A DNA stretch of 64,000 nucleotides from Papaver somniferum (lineage: Eukaryota; Streptophyta; Magnoliopsida; Ranunculales; Papaveraceae): positions 136,432,777 through 136,496,776 of the forward strand of contig NC_039361.1 in the NCBI RefSeq assembly GCF_003573695.1. Direction: 5' to 3'. Below the pieces are notes generated by a model. It made no database searches and was not told the DNA's origin. It was given only the letters and a program-made list of their open reading frames with translations. The position numbers and the translations under genes were made by a program. Position 1 is the stretch's first letter. Each line of letters opens with the position of its first letter. Shown in pieces: positions 12,161 through 23,966 of this stretch.

Positions 12161-13301
12161 GACAAGGAAGTTTGGACACCGAGAAATTTCCAAAACCGAA
12201 AATATTCTCAAGATATTCGTTAAAGAACAAATTCGGTTACCATAATTCCTGGAAATGCTCTGTCCAAAAATAATAATAGAAATCTTTCAAAAAATCTCTA
12301 ATTAATAAATGCACATTACTAATTCTTATTTTCCTAAAAATGAAGTTAATAACCTTAACTAAAAGATTCTTAACTTATTTATGTTTCGATCCTGGGATTC
12401 TCTTCCCTTAGATATTAAGGGAATAACTTTGAACAATTAAATAATAAACATTCACAGCACCTGTTCAAAGTATGTTGACATCTTAACTTTGTAAGTTCTC
12501 TATCACACTTACAACCTTGAAACCAATTTGCCACACTTCCAAACAAGTTTAGAATTGGTTCATCTAACTTTCAAGAACTATGTGATTGATCAAATAACAT
12601 TCAATCACAAATCATGGGTTTAACGGTTCTACCAAAACAAGTTTTGGTTCTACCTTCCATGTGAGTATTGTACATAGTCACACTAGCTTTCCAAAATTTG
12701 GTTGACTAGGTACTAGGATCGGTTCCCCACATATATATGGTATCTAACTTATATGTGTTGCACATGTCCATAGGGTCGGTTCCCTTTTGCCTAAAAACGT
12801 GTTACACATGTTCATAGGATTGATTCCCCTTTCTGCTATAAACCTTGTTGCACCTCATACAAGGATCCGTTCCACTTTGTGATGTACTGCACCTCTTACT
12901 AGGATCGGTTCCCCTTTCCCATATTTGTTCAGACATAAAATCACAAACCCGATCATACCATCTCAGGTGATTACTTAAGATCGGTTTCACTAATAAAAGT
13001 CATACCAATACATAAGTCAGGCCTTTGTGAATAGTTTTACCAAGAACACAACAAGTCATGAAAGGTTCTACTAAATCACACATATTGGATATTCACAAGA
13101 TATTCAATGAATAACAATCCCAATAACGCCTGGCGAGTTCCTTTTCGATTCACAAACAAGTTTATGAACTTACTTCCTTAGAACACATGTAAAACATTGT
13201 TCCCTAGGATGAAATCCTCACCTCATACCCATACATAATCACAATAGCATTCAAATGATTATGGAAATGTCTTATCTACAAAGTTTAATGGTTAAGCAAT
13301 A

Positions 13302-14890
13302 TTGTTAGTGCTCGATTTTCTATTTATGATGTCTTTTTATGTCTTCGTAGGTGTTTTTGAAGAAATACACTTGTGCGGAGAAATTGGCTCGAGAAGTGGT
13401 CCTAAAAGACGTACTACATGCAACCCGGAAATATGTTGGAGACGTCCCAGAAAAGTTATATTTACACCCCAGAGGAATTGCTATCTACACCCCACAAATG
13501 GATAAGGGGCACCCCCAGGGAAAATACTGTTAGCACACCGGAAGTTGATAAGGGGAGGTCATCCCTTAAATTTGGAATGTTGAAATTGGCGGGAAATTGT
13601 TATCTTCTCCCGCGTGTTTTACTGGCGGAGTTGGATTCGATTTTTGGATGTGTCGGGCAGAGATTCAATCACGAAGCTTGTTTGTGTTGGAATATACTTG
13701 ACTAAACAAGGTTGGTATAATGGATTTAACGGATTAAATTGGGCTGGCCACTGGATAATCAGTTCTCGGCAAATAGAGAAAGTATAAGAAGAACTGCGTA
13801 CTTCTGAAGCTGATATTTTGGAGAGTTTCAAGGGTTAATTTGCTGCGATATTCTTGTTACCTATTTAACAGGATTAGTGACGTGATTGGGGAGTAGAAAA
13901 AGGAATCAAAATCTTCTTATATGTGGTAGTTATCTAAAATAGGGAGGGAAAAGCTACTTACGGCAACGGGCAGATAATCTTGGTCATGTTTTGATTATTT
14001 TGGAAGGTTATAGAGAAGATATTCCCTGTTAGATTCAACGTTATCCCATACGAAGAGTTTCAGTTGAAACAGAAGCCGCGTGAAACAAAAGAAAGGAAAT
14101 ATTTTCCTGTAGCTTTTGGTTAAAGAAAAGATAGAGATTCTCGGGATTTAATTACCCTGTGCTGTATAAAATGGTTAGTACGAGTCACAGGCAAGGTGTT
14201 GAGAGTTTGGGGTAGTTAGGAGGTTGCAGAACGGAAGAACACAAAGAACATAGACCTCCTTTGTCAGTCGCACATCAACGACACAGAGACTTGTCGTTCT
14301 CTCAGCAGTCTTATATTTTCTGTTTACATTGTAACAGTTAGTCTGCAACAATTATAAACGTTGCAGTTGAGCTACTTCTATTCTTTTTCCCATATTTCTT
14401 CAATAAAAACATCGTTTGAGCCATGAGTAAGTCTTTTGATCATGTTTTTGATATGAATAGCTAAACCCCAACACTGGGACGACGGGGGAAGCCATTTTCA
14501 ACATTGTGGTAATTCTATTAATTATTTATATGACTTTTTGCACTAAAATTGAATTGATTTATGATTTCTATTGAATGGTTGTGATTTCAATTGATGGGTC
14601 ATGCTTAGCTTAAGTGTTTTGGCGTCCCATGCTTTGGATTTACAGTCACTACTTTCGGAATCTACTTTAGCAAAGAATAAGAGTCAATAATCTTTATCAT
14701 ATGAGTTATAATTGTGTAGAATTGATTTTTGAACCACATGAGTATGAAAATTGGTTAAATCCCGAGTCCTAGTACCTCTCGATATTTGTGACAACTTTTT
14801 TGTGTATATATTTTCTTTATTTTTAAGTCTAGAACCCAGTCTTATCAAGTCCGAGTTGAACGAACTTTACTACCACTTTCAAAACTACAT
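13302..14890 (+). mobile_element. Athila-type solo LTR inside the element A LTR
   Basis: CAATA flanks it on both sides (13297-13301 and 14891-14895). The undisturbed site reads GCAATAAACC at about 21674, so the insertion is exact. The sequence starts TTGTTAGTGCTCG and ends ACTACAT. It is a distant relative of the Athila LTR at 8113-9842: both have the GTTAGTGCTC start region, a polyadenylation-like AATAAAAA and a similar 3' end. A TATA box (TATAAA) is at 14165-14170. There is no internal region, so this is a solo LTR left by LTR-LTR recombination. The short plus-strand frames at 13302-13705 look like chance. Confidence 0.88.
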
Positions 14891-15255
14891 CAATAAACCT
14901 TGTATTGTATTCCTTAATACTATGTCTATCTAGAGTTCAAATATGCTTCGCAGTTTTGTTTTCAATATGCACGACTTGAAAGATATGTTAGGGAATGAAA
15001 CAGTTCAAGTCAAATATCACTAACCTCAAGTGGAAGGATGATTGTTATCGTTGTAAATCCTTGCTTCTTCACATCTTCAAGTCTTAGCAATACTTGTAAA
15101 GTCTCATTATCCTAATACTTTCAAGATAACCTATACGAAATTGACTCTAGTACATAATCAAGCGACTCTTAACATGAGTTTTGATTCACCAAAATATGAC
15201 AACCAAACTTGACATACCAACGCTTGGTGGGTTCAACCGATCTATGCTCTAACAA

Positions 15256-15640
15256 TCTCCCCCTTTGTCAATTTTAGTGACAAAACTCTTACAACATATG
15301 GATAAAAAAATTACAAGAATTCATTACACATACGCTTGATTCCCGAATTCAACAACACAGGAAACTGCTTACGTTCAATCCTTGAAAATGCCGTTGTTGA
15401 CATTATAATAACAAAGCTAATAATCACCCTAAGGAAGATAGGTAGATATTCAATCCGCACGTATTTGTTATACCAATTCATATGATATTTTACTCCGCCT
15501 TAGTCTGTTCTTTCACTCTTTCGTTTAGATAAAACGTTTAAGCACCAATGGTCTTTTCCTTAGCGATACCAATCAATATAAAATCAATGTCAGTATCACT
15601 TGTTTGCTCCATATATTTCTCCCCCTTTTTGTCACAAAAT
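15256..15640 (-). promoter_or_regulatory. Purine tract and upstream copy, element A
   Basis: The minus strand reads GACAAAGGGGGAGA next to the LTR start (15256-15269). A second tract, GTGACAAAAAGGGGGAGA, lies near 15619-15636. Reiterated GGGGGAGA purine tracts before the 3' LTR are a known Sirevirus hallmark. Confidence 0.8.
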
Positions 15641-16999
15641 GACAAAGAAACAAAAAAATAAAGGACAACACGAAAAGAATCTCACAAACCTCAAAATAGA
15701 CTTGCAACTTGTAGAGTTAGGCACGAGGGTTCCACACATCATGTTCTGATAACCAATATCAAAATCGAAACTACAAGTAGTTTTATTTTGATATGTTACC
15801 AAGGAAAAATTGTCTGAAACAATTTTTCCATTTTAGTTTAGCAAACCAAAAATAAACTAAGCACCTTAGTCCCTTTGCTAAACCGTCTGTACAAAAACAA
15901 TCGCTTAATTCGATAAGACCAAAATAAACATAACTCTATTTTTCTCATCAGGTTCTAATTATCCATAAACTTAGACCTTTCAATTTCAAACAAGATAAGT
16001 ACTAGGTTAGTTAACTAGCATTTCTTGTTAAGGCATTCAATTAGACTTGAACAACCGAAACCTTACTTCGATAAGTCTAACTAAGATCAGAATTAACTTA
16101 GTTTCTCTTATCCGGAATCGAATTGGACTGAACAACTCATCCCGTAAACCTTTTCTTCCGTTAAGCTATAAATAATTCATACAAAATAAATAAATCAACT
16201 TGCATAATTATTCACCTCAACCGGAAGCAATTGAAACAACATAGACAATAAAGCACCGCGATTGCACCGAAATTTTGTAAGCCTAAACAATTGATACCAC
16301 ACAATAAAGCAAGATAACAATAGTTTTTCTTAACCGGAACCAATTGAATCACACATACATCCATACACACATAATGGAATAAAGATCAATTGTACCGAAA
16401 TTTTGTTAAGCAAAAGAAATAAATATATATGAAATAAACTCAGGCTTTTCTTAAACAGGAAAACAATTAACTAACAACATTGTTACCTCAAATTCGCATC
16501 CACTTCTCCAATATGATTGCATCTTCGTCCAGGGAGAATTGATATCGAAATATCATCATGTTGTCATCCTTATGCAAAGCAAAAGAATAACAACAACCAA
16601 CCTTTACCAGAGAAAGTTTGAAAATCGGTTTTAACAATTGCAAGCAAAAGTTGAAAACCGTCGAAACACATATGCTTTTATGCTAAACCAAAACCGATTC
16701 AACATATGGTGACTTTTTCGCATATTGTTTCTACCAGAACCCCTCATGATTCTTTGATAAAGCCTACCAACATGGGCTAGAACTTAATCCTGCTAAATCA
16801 AAAAGTCACCCAGACCACAAGGGTTCATAACATATGAGATCGAACATTAAGGTAGTAAAACCGAAATCAAACATCCCATAAACATACATAGCAATAATAT
16901 AAAAGCATTCAAGCACAGGCTATGTAAACCGAAAACTATCACAAGAAAAATTATAAATCAAATTATTTTATTCATAATAATTTTATTCATAAATAGACC
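15641..16999 (-). other. Non-coding 3' internal region of element A
   Basis: I see no reading frame of note in these 1.36 kb. The part near 15920-16120 is homologous (inverted) to 31886-32090 in element D, showing that both come from the same element family. Confidence 0.6.
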
Positions 17000-17545
17000 T
17001 TACATAAAGTATCCTAGTTTCAAATAAGAATTTAATCTTATCTTTGCTTTGCATGCCTTACTAGAGAATTCCTTTAGAAGAATCTCAATTTTAGTTTCTT
17101 CCCCTTTAGAATATTCTAAATTTCTCCTAAATTCTCCAAAGTCTTCAGGCCATCTATATTTTGCAATAGATTCTTTGTATCCAGCGATACTCATCTTAGC
17201 ACCAATAAGATCATCCTTGAGAAGATCTCTTCTTCCAATCAGCTCCATTGTTCCCTCAAACAAATTTTGAGCAAGAATTGCTGAGGGAGATGTCTTGATA
17301 GGGAAAGAACAATAATCGGAACAAATTCCATATATTCTTTTTTCATAATATGTGCGGCTAGACTCAAGAGTCCTTTCAATCTTTTCCACACAACTATTAA
17401 ATATAACATCATACCGTTCTTTTCCTTCCACCATGAAGGGGATCATATAAAGAATTTTTGAACAGGGAAAAGTAATGCATGAGCTAATTATTTTCGAAAT
17501 TTCTTTTATCAAGTCTTCTTCACTTTCTACAAACGGTGAAAGCAT
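17000..17545 (-). CDS. Unknown 181-codon ORF in element A, downstream of pol position
   Basis: I do not recognise this protein. It is one uninterrupted frame from ATG (MLSPFVESEEDLIK) to a stop at 17000. It is mixed-charge and helix-rich in composition, with Lys/Glu-rich stretches such as GKERYDVIF and YSKGEETKIEILLKEF near residues 62-70 and 145-162. I see no signal peptide, membrane segment or zinc motif. It lies between the RT remnant and the 3' purine tracts, where some Sireviruses carry an extra (env-like) ORF. An open frame in an element whose pol is destroyed could be chance survival or a conserved accessory gene. Expression is not shown. Confidence 0.4.
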   Translation of the reverse strand: MLSPFVESEEDLIKEISKIISSCITFPCSKILYMIPFMVEGKERYDVIFNSCVEKIERTLESSRTYYEKRIYGICSDYCSFPIKTSPSAILAQNLFEGTMELIGRRDLLKDDLIGAKMSIAGYKESIAKYRWPEDFGEFRRNLEYSKGEETKIEILLKEFSSKACKAKIRLNSYLKLGYFM

Positions 17546-17691
17546 TGTAAGACTATATTACAGGAGAAGCACAATCAGACTTATTTATAATCCCTATTTT
17601 TAAAACTCAAAAATGAAAGATTTCCAAACCAATTTCGAAAAACAACTCTTTCCTTTCAGAAGAAGGAACAAATACTAGGGTTTGATAGGTC

Positions 17692-17859
17692 CTAGAATCT
17701 TGGTCGACCCCCTTTTTGTTTTTCTACTTTGTAGTAGATCATCAAACGATGTTTCACATTGATATCACTGGATATCTCTAAATCCTGTTTGAGTCTAACC
17801 ACTAGACTTTCATAGTCATCTCCGTCTAAAATTATAATAAGATTGTTTTTCTTAGACAT
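17692..17859 (-). CDS. Unknown 55-codon ORF in element A
   Basis: A short open frame starts MSKKNNLIIILDGDDYESL and ends KQKGGRPRF. The frame is also open for 12 codons upstream of this ATG. The product would be small and basic at its C-terminus. I do not recognise a family. It lies immediately after the RT-like fragment and before the 181-codon ORF, in the same orientation. It could be a remnant of a larger ORF joined here by the internal deletion. Confidence 0.25.
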   Translation of the reverse strand: MSKKNNLIIILDGDDYESLVVRLKQDLEISSDINVKHRLMIYYKVEKQKGGRPRF

Positions 17860-17863
17860 GATT

Positions 17864-18260
17864 TTAGATGAAATTCTTTTTCGATACCTTTTCAAATTTC
17901 GGTATCAACTTGTAAGTAGTCTTTGAATGAAGATTCTTCATTTCTAGAGACATTGCATCTTTCCACCTTGGAACATCAGGTTTCATATCCTTATTGAAAA
18001 AGTCATTGCCCTTTATGTTATTTCTCCTTTTAGGAATGTTTATTTTCGGATATGATCTTGAATTCATGTAATAATTCGTTTGTCTCTCTGGACAATAGTG
18101 ATCTAAGGGGGTTTTGGGAGAGAATTTATCCAACTCTTTTGAGACAAATGATAGAGCATTCTGCATCTTTCGAATGTTACACTCCCGTTGCATATGACCT
18201 TTTTCTCTACAATAAAAACGATGCTTATTGAAAGGTTTATAGTTTTTCGATTTACCTTTA
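17864..18260 (-). pseudogene. gag zinc knuckle fused by deletion to the start of copia RT
   Basis: Reading the minus strand, a zinc-knuckle-like stretch RFYCREKGHMQREC (18229-18188) is followed in frame by gag C-terminal sequence. Without a break this passes into PRWKDAMSLEMKNLHSKTTY (about 17970-17905), which looks like the N-terminus of a copia reverse transcriptase. Protease and integrase, normally between them, are missing, so a deletion of several kilobases fused the two ends in frame. The knuckle's first Cys is replaced by Arg (a CGT codon, one transition from TGT). The frame ends at 17864. No functional Gag or RT can be made. Confidence 0.7.
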
Positions 18261-18649
18261 TGAGATTTTTGGTCATGATGCTGCTTCTTAGTTGGAATCT
18301 TCCTCGGTTTGCATTAGGATACCTTTTCTGTTGGAATCTCACTGGCGCATTCAGGCGAATCATGCAAGCATACTTGTACAGGTGGATCTTCTGGAGTGGA
18401 TGAGCAAATAGCCTTTACAAATTTTACTTCTTTATTGATTGACGAAGTATCAATCCCATCAAATCCTAGTACGCGTTTGTCCCCATGACTTCTCCCTGCA
18501 TCTAACATGGAGGATGTTGATTGTGCTATCATTGAGTCTTCTCAGTCTGACAACTTCTTCTTCTAGCACCTTGATTTTTCTAAGAGCTTTAGCTAGTTGA
18601 TCTTCAAGAGGATTTTTCTTAAAGGAATCAGACTCAAGCTGTTCGTTAC
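18261..18649 (-). pseudogene. Broken linker of the element A gag region
   Basis: This stretch joins the PBS-proximal ORF to the zinc-knuckle region. It has short basic frames (for example 18363-18261) but no continuous reading frame and no domain I can name. It is most simply read as decayed gag sequence. Confidence 0.4.
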
Positions 18650-19162
18650 TTATTGAATGTTGAGAATTAAATTAATCATGGCTTCTGTCTCAAGAAGTTT
18701 TTTGTTCAACAAGTAATGTTTCCTGTTGAGGTTCTCAAACTCAAGGGTTTTTGAGTGAAGACTTTCTTTGTAGTCTTGAAGTAGATATCTGGAATTTTGA
18801 TATCCAAGGAAGAAGACAGAAAATACTTTTCTTAGTTTCCTATTTTCTCTGCTGAGAGGAGCAAGAAGTCCAATCACATCTAAGGAAGATAGTCTTTGTG
18901 TGGAGACAACTTCTATTAGAGAGGAGTATTCAGATAGATCATCTTCAACATATTGATCAATTTCTGAGTCACCATCTTCAGAAATCTCATCAAGTTGTTT
19001 TTCAAGGCAAGTTTTCCAATCAGTGGAATCTACATTATAGATATCAGATTGTTCGGTAGATTTACAGGAGATGTTATCCTCAATCCCTGATTTATCATCT
19101 TGACTTTCGTTAACTGAATCACTTATTAGATTCATTCTTATAGTTTGGATTGCACCAAACAC
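18650..19162 (-). CDS. PBS-proximal acidic, coiled-coil ORF of element A
   Basis: An open frame of 170 codons starts 26 bases after the primer site (MFGAIQTIRMNLISDS). Its first half is acidic (CLEKQLDEISEDGDSEIDQ). Its second half is heptad-like (YKESLHSKTLEFENLNRKHY, LNKKLLETEAMINLIL) and probably forms a coiled coil. Downstream on the same strand is the gag zinc-knuckle remnant, so this is likely gag-derived sequence. No N-terminal Gag core is seen. Element C has an ORF in the equivalent place (43541-44014) with no obvious sequence similarity. Confidence 0.45.
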   Translation of the reverse strand: MFGAIQTIRMNLISDSVNESQDDKSGIEDNISCKSTEQSDIYNVDSTDWKTCLEKQLDEISEDGDSEIDQYVEDDLSEYSSLIEVVSTQRLSSLDVIGLLAPLSRENRKLRKVFSVFFLGYQNSRYLLQDYKESLHSKTLEFENLNRKHYLLNKKLLETEAMINLILNIQ

Positions 19163-19187
19163 AAATTGTTAGATCTTTTCGTGTTTG

Positions 19188-19202
19188 CCTGCTCTGATAC
19201 CA
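19188..19202 (-). other. Primer-binding site of element A, tRNA-Met type
   Basis: The minus strand reads TGGTATCAGAGCAGG two bases after the LTR end. This is complementary to the 3' end of initiator tRNA-Met, the usual primer of copia elements. Confidence 0.92.
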
Positions 19203-19204
19203 AT

Positions 19205-22035
19205 TGAAAAGGCGAGGGTACCCAAATATACCTCAAGCTAAAACTTTTCCTACCTATAAGTCCTTTCTCTGAAAGTGATTGTCTATGGACTGAGTCGAGA
19301 CAATGCAACTAATCGGTTCACACTTCGTGTGATCGTCTATGGATACGAGATCGATACAACACAACAACGAAGTATGTTTACTTGATAAAAAAAGTCCGGA
19401 CTTAACCAAATACAATACGATTCACTTATCAAGTAAATAGGAATTAACGTTTGTGTGATTTACTTTAATTATAATAAAACAATTATAATGCGGAAATATA
19501 AAGTAAATGACACAACAAGATTTTGTTAACGAGGAAACCGCAAATGCAGAAAAACCCTGGGACCTTGTCAAGAATTGAATACTCTCAGGATTAAGCCGTC
19601 ATACGAAATTACACCTAACTTCGTATAGTTGATACCAAGCACCAACCAAAATTACACTTAGTTCCGTCTGTATTCCCACGCCTCCGACTTATGAATAAGT
19701 CACGTACTTGGAACAATTCCTTTGGTTCATATTCCAAACAGTAAAGGAACAACAAATCTGTTTGGTATCAACTCTCTTCAACCAAGTGATATGAGTCGGA
19801 CAACGACTCTTCTGTTTATCTTAATATAAACTCCTTCGTCGGGTCCTTAGATCTATCTTATGCTCAATTACCGAAGTAATCGTTTAAGATTTAGCCAACA
19901 ACACTCTTAATCCAAAGAATTGTGTTGATGATGATCTACTCAATTAATCAATCCAATCTATCACAAGGATAAACCGATTATTAATTAGATCCTCTTTTAC
20001 CGAAACAAGTATTGTGCACACCAAATATTATGAACCCACAAATCATAAATCTTCAATATCTTCTTCATCTTCAAATCTTCTTAGATCTTCAATAAACACC
20101 TGCACACAATCAATTGAATCTCTTGTGATCAATCACGCACAGAACGGAGTCTGTTAACAATGGATTATCACAAGATCTTCTTTAGAACTAACAACAGTCT
20201 CAGATCCCTTTCGAAACTCTGAACTAGTTTGAGTGAATCTTATATCATAAGAGAAGATTCTCAAGTATAAACAAACTAGGTGCAATCAAAGTTCAACCAC
20301 CGTTAGTCAATCAAATAAATGAAAACAAAAGATAAACCGCAATTATCTAGTTTCCCACCAACGTTACAAATAGAGCTTCTCAATCCCAAAGAATAATTTA
20401 AACTGAGCGGCCGCATGAGATTTTGCGTAATTAGGTTACTCTCCTCTCCGAATAGGCGGCTTCACCAGTAGCAGCACAACAAGAGGTAGCCGTTACGAAG
20501 GATTAGTTTGCTAGAAAGGCAAACTTCAAGTATTTATAGACAAGGAAGTTTGGACACCAAGGAATTTCCAAAACCGAAAATATTCTCAAGATATTCATTA
20601 AAGCAAAAATTCGGTTTCCATAATTCCTGGAAATGCTCTGTCCAAAAATAATGATCGAAATCTCTCAGAAAATCTCTAATTAATAAATGCACATTACTAA
20701 TTCTTATTTTCCTAAAAATGAAGTTAATAACTTTAATTAAAAGATTCTTAACTTATTTATGTTTGATCCTGGGATTCTCTTCCCTTAGCTATTAAGGAAT
20801 AACTTTGAACAATTAAATAATAAACATTCACAGCACGTGTTCAAAGTATGTTGACATCTTAACTTTGTAATTTCTCTTTCACACTTACAATCTTGAAACC
20901 TATTTTTCACACTTCCAAACAAGTTTAGAATTGGTTCATATAACTTTCAAGAACTATGCGATTGATCAAATAACATTCAATCACAAATCATTGGTTTAAC
21001 GGTTCTACCAAAAAGAGTTTCGGTTCTACCTTCCATGTGAGTACTGTGCATATTCACACTAGCTTTCCAAAATTCGGTTGACTAGGTACTAGGATCGGTT
21101 CCCCACATATATATGGTGTCCAACTTATATGTATTGCACATGTCCATAGGATCGGTTCCCCTTTGCCTAAAAACGTGTTGCATATGTTCATAGGATCGAT
21201 TCCCCTTTCTGCTATGAACCTTGCTACACCTCATACAAGGCTTGGTTCCCATTTGTGATGTACTGCACCTCTTACTAGGGTGGGTTCCCCTTTCCCATAT
21301 TTGGTCAGACATAAAATCACAAACTCGATCATACCATCTCAGGTGATTACTTAAGATCGGTTTCACTAATAAAAGTCATACCAATACATAAGTCAGGCCT
21401 TTGTGAATATTTTTACCAAAAACACAACAAGTCATGAACGGTTCTACTAAATTACACATATTGGATGTTCACAAGATATGCAATGAATAACAATCCCAAT
21501 AACGCCTGGCGATTTCCTTTTCGATTCACAAACAAGTTTATGAACTTACTTCCTTAGAACACATGTAAAACATTTTTTCCTAGGATGAAATCCTCACCTC
21601 ATACCCATACATAATCACAATAGCATTCAAATGATTATGACGATGTCTTATCTACAAAGTTTAATGGTTAAGCAATAAACCTCGTATTGTATTCCTTAAT
21701 ACTATGTCTATCTAGAGTTCAAATATGCTTCGCAGTTTTGTTTTCAATATGCACGACTTGAAAGATACATTAGGGATGAAACAGTTCAAGTCAAATATCA
21801 CTATCCTCAAGTGGAAGGATGATTGTTGTCGTTGTAGCTCCCTGCTTCGTCACATCTTCAAGTCTTCGCAATACTTGTAAAGTATCATTACCCTAGTACT
21901 TTCAAGCTAACCTATACGAAGTTGACTCTAGTACATAATCAAGCGACTCTTAACATGAGTTTTGATTCACTAAAATATGACAACCAAACTTGACATACCA
22001 ACGCTTGGTGGGTTCAATCGAGCTATGCTCTAACA
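19205..22035 (-). repeat. 5' LTR of element A (LTR-A, 2831 bp)
   Basis: It begins TGAAAAGGCG and ends GCTCTAACA in plus orientation, with TG...CA ends on the minus strand. It holds a TATA box at 20531-20538 and a reiterated GGTTCC-type motif array near 21085-21310. The conserved GTTAACGAGGAAACCGCAAA block is near 19525. The peptide-like repeats read from the minus strand at 21082-21366 (RGTDP...) only reflect that DNA array. Confidence 0.92.
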
Positions 22036-23513
22036 TAAACTTTCGTATTTATAGACCAAGGAAGTTTGGACACCAAGGAATTTCCAAAACTGAAAATATT
22101 CTCAAGATATGCAATATATTCCAGATTCGGTTTCCATAATTCCTGGAAATGCTTTGTCCAAATATTGACCGAAAATCTCTTGGAAAATCTCCAACTAGTA
22201 AATGCACATTACTAATTTTCATTTTCCTAAAATAAAATTAAAAACCTTAAATAAAATATTCTCAATTTATTTTATTCGGTCCAGGATTTTCTTCCTTTAG
22301 CTATTAAGGAATAACTTTGAACAGTTAAAGATTAGCGTTACTGCACATGTTCAAAGTATGTCGACATCCTTACTTTGTAAGTCCTCTTTCGTACTTACAA
22401 TCTTGAAACTGATTTGCCACACCTCCAAACAAGTTTAGAATTAGTTCATCTGACTTTGAAGAACTATGTCATTGATCAAGAATACTCAATCACCAAACAT
22501 GGGTTTCACGGTTCTACCAAAACAAGTTTCGGTTCTACCTCCATGTGAGTACTTTGCATAGTCACGCTAGTTACCAAAATTCGGTTGACTAGGTACTAGG
22601 ATCGGTTCCCCACATATATATGGTATCTAACTTGTACTTTTTGCACATGTCCATAGGATCGGTTCCCCTTTTCCTAAAAACGTGTTGCACATGTCCATAG
22701 GATCGGTCCCCCTTTCTTCTAAAAACTTGTTGCACCTCATACAAGGATCGATTCCCCTTTATGATAGGTTTCACCTCTTACTAGGATCGGTTTCCCTTTA
22801 CCCAGATCGGTCATACCAATAACACTAAATCGATCATACCATCTCAGGTTATTACTTAAGATCGGTTTCACTAATGAAAGTTATACCAATTCAAAAGTCA
22901 GGCCTTTGTGAATAGTTTTTACCAAGAAAATAAACAAGTCATGAGCGGTTATACTAATCACACATATTGGTAGATCAAAATATATTCAATGAATAACAAT
23001 ACCAATAATGCCTGGCGATTTCTCTTTCGATTCACAAAACAAGTTCATGAATTTACTTCCTTAAAAAAAATGTAAAACATTGTTTCCTATGATGAAATCT
23101 TCACCTTATACCCATACATAATCACAATAGCATTCAAACGATTATGTCGATGTCTATACAAAGTTTAATGGTTAAGCAATAAACCTCGTATTGTATTCCT
23201 TAATACTATGTCTAACTAGAGTATAATCATTCATGCTTCACAGTTTTATTTTCAATATGCACAATTTGAAAGATACGTTATGGAATGAAACAGTTCAAGT
23301 CAAATATCGCTAACCTCAAGTGGAAGGATGATGTTGTCGTTGTAGCTCCTTGCTTCCTTCACATCTTCAAGTCTTCACAATACTTGTAATGTCTCCTATC
23401 CTAATACTTTCAAGCTAACCTATATGAAGTTGACTATAGTACATAATCAAACGACTCTTTAAATGAGTTTTGGCTCACTAAAATATGATAGCCAAACTTG
23501 ACATACCAACGAG
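22036..23513 (-). repeat. Degenerate LTR-B, second part
   Basis: From 22036 the sequence continues the LTR interrupted at 10836 (compare 20525-22000 in the element A LTR). It contains the TATA region remnant, its own GGATCGGTTCCCC array (about 22600-22800) and the A-family 5' end. It stops at CATACCAACG (23513), about 35 bases short of the expected LTR end, so the boundary is a truncation. Confidence 0.85.
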
Positions 23514-23966
23514 GTTTAAACAAGGACAACTTTATGATCTGAAAGAGATCCTACATACCTACAAGGTCTGAAACTGAGCTTTACTTGATGCTGAAACTTG
23601 ACAGACTACTTGAGGATTTGACTTTATTATCTCAAAAGATATGTTGCAGATCATATTAAAAACATTTATATCCACTTAACTTTATCAAACATAATACTTT
23701 GTATAGATTTCCTCCTACTGAACTGTACATATCAACAAAAACAGAACCTTACTTTCACTGAAATATACAATATACCACGTACTAGAGTTATATTATCAGT
23801 GAGACCAAAACATGCATATGACAGAAATTTTTATAGCTTATCTACAATCTGAGAAACAAGATTGCCTTACCATACTACACAAGAAAAAATTACACTAGGC
23901 AAACAAAAAATAAAACACAACAAGAAACATATAAACACAAACTTACTCGATCGCTAGATCTATAGC
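23514..23966. other. Unassigned sequence beside copia F gag
   Basis: About 450 AT-rich bases carry no reading frame or repeat match that I can see. They lie downstream of the gag stop in copia F orientation, where pol should be. Confidence 0.4.

Larger units (their letters stand above)
10837..15254 (-). repeat. 3' LTR of element A, interrupted by a solo LTR
   Basis: It begins TGAAAAGGCGAGGG at 10837 and ends GCTCTAACA at 15254 (minus strand: TGTTAGAGC ... CCTTTTCA). Removing the Athila-type insertion at 13302-14890 plus its duplication leaves about 2824 bases, against 2831 for the other LTR. By eye the two LTRs are roughly 95% identical. Confidence 0.9.
10837..22035 (-). mobile_element. Sirevirus-like copia element A, deleted, inserted in LTR-B
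   Basis: On the minus strand the order is 5' LTR (22035-19205), tRNA-Met primer site, internal region of only about 3.95 kb, reiterated purine tracts, 3' LTR (15254-10837). The flanks are CAAAC (10832-10836) and TAAAC (22036-22040), a 5-base target duplication with one mismatch. LTR-B reads continuously across the element, which confirms both ends. The internal region has a gag remnant fused to the start of RT and lacks protease, integrase and most of RT. It was therefore non-autonomous or became so by deletion. Confidence 0.9.

Noticed and set aside
13302..13831. Plus- and minus-strand frames at the start of the solo LTR
   Set aside because: They begin at the LTR edge and have no protein-family signal.
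14751..14933. Plus-strand frame crossing the solo LTR end
   Set aside because: It spans the insertion boundary and contains target-site sequence, so it cannot be a conserved gene.
19188..19202. Possible tRNA gene at the tRNA-Met-like sequences
   Set aside because: Only the 3'-end complement is present, next to LTRs; these are primer sites. No cloverleaf was found anywhere in the window.
21082..21366. Minus-strand frame with repeated RGTDP peptides (also at 12802 and 22589)
   Set aside because: The peptide repetition is only the translation of the DNA motif array in LTR-A; the three frames differ in length and position.
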